DNA from: Thermanaerosceptrum fracticalcis
Lineage (GTDB): Bacteria > Bacillota > Peptococcia > DRI-13
Length of the DNA: 64,000 bases
NCBI RefSeq assembly: GCF_000746025.2
Contig: NZ_CP045798.1
Span: forward strand, 1,846,501-1,910,500
Reading direction: 5' to 3'
Under the pieces are notes generated by a model. The model worked only from the letters and a program-made list of their open reading frames with translations. It had not been told where the DNA came from and did not search any database. Below, in pieces: positions 62,043-64,000 of the stretch (the first letter of the stretch is position 1; each line of letters starts with the position of its first letter). Both the position numbers and the translations under genes were made by a program.

Positions 62043-63383
62043 TTAAACTAGAACTGCCCGACAACCAGTTCTTTCCACGAGATCTTGATAGTTTCTCCCG
62101 CGCAAATCCCTTCCCCGATCATCAAAGGCCAAACCCGGCAGTACCAGAAGATCAGGCTTCTCTTGATCCTGTACATAATCTTCTATAACCTTCAGGAAAT
62201 CTTCTACTAATAAGAGCCCGGCGGATTTGATGGTCCCCCCAAAAGTCCTGTTGGGAACAGGAACAATAGTAATATCTATTCCCGGCCTCATGGTTTTATG
62301 TAAAGCTTCCCGGAGCAGGGGCTCACCCCATTCTGAAGCCAGAACCAGTACTTTCTCCGCCTTTTTTGTAAGATTCAAAATCTCAGTAGCCAAACTTAAA
62401 GGTAAATCATAGTCCATCACCAGACCACTTTTCTCTCCCGGACATACTTCCAGTATAATTATATGCTCTGTCCCGCCGTCAGTAACCTTAATCTCATATT
62501 TCCCCGGTTCACTTAAGAGCCGAAAAGCTTCCACCCGGGAAAAAGGAGTAAGGCCATTGATACTGATAATCATTTGTCCCCGCCTTAAACCCGCCGCTTC
62601 CGCCTTACTCCCTTTAATTACTCCTGTAATTATTGGCTTTAAATCCAAAAGCCCCGGGGGTTCGATGGTTAGAGGAACACTACACTTTTCCCGGAGGTCT
62701 TTCAAGAAAGCCAAAAGTTCCTTTTCCCAACCAGGGGGAGGCTGTAACTTCTCTTCAGTATAGCGGGTAAAACCGGGCAGAAAAACTCTAATGGTCCGAG
62801 CACCCTTTTCTTCTAGAAAAAATACAGTCTGGGCCAGGTCTTGCCAACCCGTTATCCAGGGCATGGGTACGATACTGCCGTGATACGAAATTCCCGCAAC
62901 TTGCAACCTGGCAGGGGCCTTAAGGGCCTCCTCTGCCAGGTTATCATGCATAATGATTTGACGCATACCAGGTGAACAGGAATTGAGGGAGAGATTGATT
63001 TCCAGGGGTTCCAGGCTTTTTAACAAACTAACCTTTTTTTCGTCCAGTAACGTACCATTGGTTGTTAGCTGAATACCGGTAAGGGGGAATTTATCCCGTA
63101 ATAGCCTCAAGATATCCATCATACGGGGATGGGTAAAAGGCTCGCCTTCCATGATTCTGGTAGCGGATTCGCCGATGACAATCTTTTTCTGAGGCGATAA
63201 AAACATCACCAGGTCTTCTACGGTTTCCCAGTCCAAAGGCGGTAGAAAATAGGCTTCTATTCCTGCGGGGTTTTGCCTGTGGCTGCAGAAAAGGCAGCTC
63301 ACATTGCAGCAAGAGGTGAGGGGTAGGATATTGTAATTTTGCACCGACCTGAAAAGAACCTGTTTTACAAGTCTATCTGCCAT
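62043..63383 (-). CDS. Radical SAM protein with PDZ domain (DUF512-related)
   Basis: About 446 residues. Radical SAM domain first (CCNVSCLFCSHRQN near residue 26: CX3CX2C; ESATRIMEGEPFTHP; TTNGTLL), then a PDZ domain (about 250-320: KGSKAEAAGLRRGQMIISINGLTPFSRVEA) and a C-terminal Rossmann-like DUF512-type region (VLVLASEWGEPLLRE, VVPVPNRTFGGTI, RGRNYQDLVER). In ordinary DUF512 proteins the PDZ is N-terminal, so the order is unusual. Start ATG at 63383 after AAGAGG; an ATG at 63419 overlapping fixX is the alternative. Confidence 0.85.
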   Translation of the reverse strand: MADRLVKQVLFRSVQNYNILPLTSCCNVSCLFCSHRQNPAGIEAYFLPPLDWETVEDLVMFLSPQKKIVIGESATRIMEGEPFTHPRMMDILRLLRDKFPLTGIQLTTNGTLLDEKKVSLLKSLEPLEINLSLNSCSPGMRQIIMHDNLAEEALKAPARLQVAGISYHGSIVPMPWITGWQDLAQTVFFLEEKGARTIRVFLPGFTRYTEEKLQPPPGWEKELLAFLKDLREKCSVPLTIEPPGLLDLKPIITGVIKGSKAEAAGLRRGQMIISINGLTPFSRVEAFRLLSEPGKYEIKVTDGGTEHIIILEVCPGEKSGLVMDYDLPLSLATEILNLTKKAEKVLVLASEWGEPLLREALHKTMRPGIDITIVPVPNRTFGGTIKSAGLLLVEDFLKVIEDYVQDQEKPDLLVLPGLAFDDRGRDLRGRNYQDLVERTGCRAVLV

Positions 63384-63393
63384 TGGCCTCTTC

Positions 63394-63672
63394 CTAACCG
63401 AATTTATACTGGATACCATAACCTCCCCGGGGATTGCGCCAGTCTATAATCCCTGGGGGACAGCAGTAACGGCACGTACCGCATTCCAAGCAGCCTTCGT
63501 AAGCCGTCAAAATACGGTTTTCTGTCTCATTCCAGGCATAGACTTTAGCCGGGCACATGTAGGTACAGGGTTTAAAATCACACTTGAGACACTCTCCACG
63601 GTCTACAATCCGGATATGGCTGTGTTTATCGGCCTGATAGCGGTTAATAAAGAGTTTATCTTCTATTCTCAT
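63394..63672 (-). CDS. fixX: FixX ferredoxin-like protein
   Basis: 92 residues. CLKCDFKPCTYMCP and CLECGTCRYCCP bind cluster(s); the spacing matches FixX, the ferredoxin partner of the FixABC electron-bifurcating ETF complex. Overlaps fixC by 4 nt. Confidence 0.93.
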   Translation of the reverse strand: MRIEDKLFINRYQADKHSHIRIVDRGECLKCDFKPCTYMCPAKVYAWNETENRILTAYEGCLECGTCRYCCPPGIIDWRNPRGGYGIQYKFG

Positions 63673-64000
63673 CCTAATGTCCTCCAGAATCCCAGCATAT
63701 CTTTCCCTATCTGTATAGGGCTGCGCATTTCTTTAACAAGACGGTAAATTTTCCGCTGTTTTTCCTTCTTGGGAATACTGTCCACGGTCAGAAACTCTTT
63801 AGCAGCACGGCTCAGCATTTCTGGATACGTTTGGAAAAATTGAGGGTTGTGGTCGAAGAATTGATTGGCATTGCGGTATTTATGTAAATCCTTTAAGACA
63901 AAGGTATCATTCAACCGCTCATGATATTTTTTCAGAAAACCGGCGGAATAATCCCCTGCTTTATGAGCTTCGACAATCACCTCGGCGGCAACCTTCCCGG
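63669..64000 (-). CDS. fixC: FixC electron transfer flavoprotein-quinone oxidoreductase (partial)
   Basis: C-terminal ~110 residues of FixC: GKVAAEVIVEAHKAGDYSAG, FLKKYHERLNDTFVLKDLHKY and the tail GKDMLGFWRTLG. The FAD-binding part lies beyond the right edge. FixAB would be further upstream. With FixX it takes electrons from ETF for ferredoxin/quinone reduction. Confidence 0.92.
   Translation of the reverse strand, partial: GKVAAEVIVEAHKAGDYSAGFLKKYHERLNDTFVLKDLHKYRNANQFFDHNPQFFQTYPEMLSRAAKEFLTVDSIPKKEKQRKIYRLVKEMRSPIQIGKDMLGFWRTLG

Overview
The window looks like a chromosome segment of a strictly anaerobic, low-to-mid G+C Firmicute of the Clostridia/Peptococcaceae type. This rests on the gene content: ferredoxin-dependent 2-oxoacid oxidoreductase, a Flox/heterodisulfide-reductase electron-bifurcation locus, FixCX, sigma-54 activators, strong AGGAGG ribosome sites, CIRCE-controlled groESL, and superoxide dismutase plus CoA-disulfide-reductase-like oxidoreductase for oxygen defence. 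Species cannot be fixed from sequence reading alone.

Layout, left to right. 1-2.9 kb: pyruvate/2-oxoacid:ferredoxin oxidoreductase (alpha partial at the edge, delta, gamma) next to an IclR regulator. 3-7 kb: a tctC/tctB remnant, then nadA-nadB-nadC with a promoter and a NiaR-like operator. 7.1-9.5 kb: hpt-guaA, REP-like repeats and a consensus promoter. 9.9-11.1 kb: a 30-residue membrane ORF plus a YeiH/UPF0324 transporter. 11.2-15.8 kb: a drug/metabolite ABC exporter (HlyD, two ATPases, permease) ending in a TetR gene. 15.9-16.0 kb: the 3' end of a group II intron. 16.2-22.4 kb: a sigma-54-dependent alanine locus (alr, broken ald, dat, ykvI) and its enhancer-binding protein. 22.4-25.1 kb: terC and M20-peptidase remnants, a membrane-anchored protein and an M20 amidohydrolase. 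25.4-29.4 kb: a Lon-related protease gene split by an IS4-like element with intact inverted repeats and a 7-bp target duplication. 29.5-32.5 kb: DUF3006 protein, secreted ComEC-like hydrolase, lipA, lipB.

32.8-43.8 kb is the most notable part: one minus-strand operon encoding two DsrC-like proteins, an HdrD/DsrK-like protein, a 1467-residue HdrA containing an inserted glutamate-synthase-beta/NfnB-like flavin module, an MvhD/FlxD-like protein and three Flox-like subunits. It is preceded by a near-consensus sigma-54 promoter, a 36-bp palindrome and the gene of a sigma-54 activator. A neighbouring ORP/MinD-type cluster (44-48 kb: DUF134, Mrp, two NifX-like proteins, two ferredoxin-containing MinD ATPases) follows.

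48-64 kb: a second YeiH transporter, CBS protein, soluble chemoreceptor, zinc-ribbon protein, cupin, Sod, disulfide reductase, groES-groEL, 5-formyl-THF cyclo-ligase, a cluster of DHDPS-like aldolase/RidA/FAD oxidoreductase/DUF6917, and a radical SAM-PDZ protein beside fixX-fixC at the right edge.

Together the genes suggest (inference) a fermentative or syntrophic lifestyle using amino acids such as alanine: alanine to pyruvate, pyruvate to acetyl-CoA and reduced ferredoxin by POR, with ferredoxin/NADH balanced by the Flox-Hdr and Fix bifurcating modules. No tRNA, rRNA or CRISPR array was recognised.
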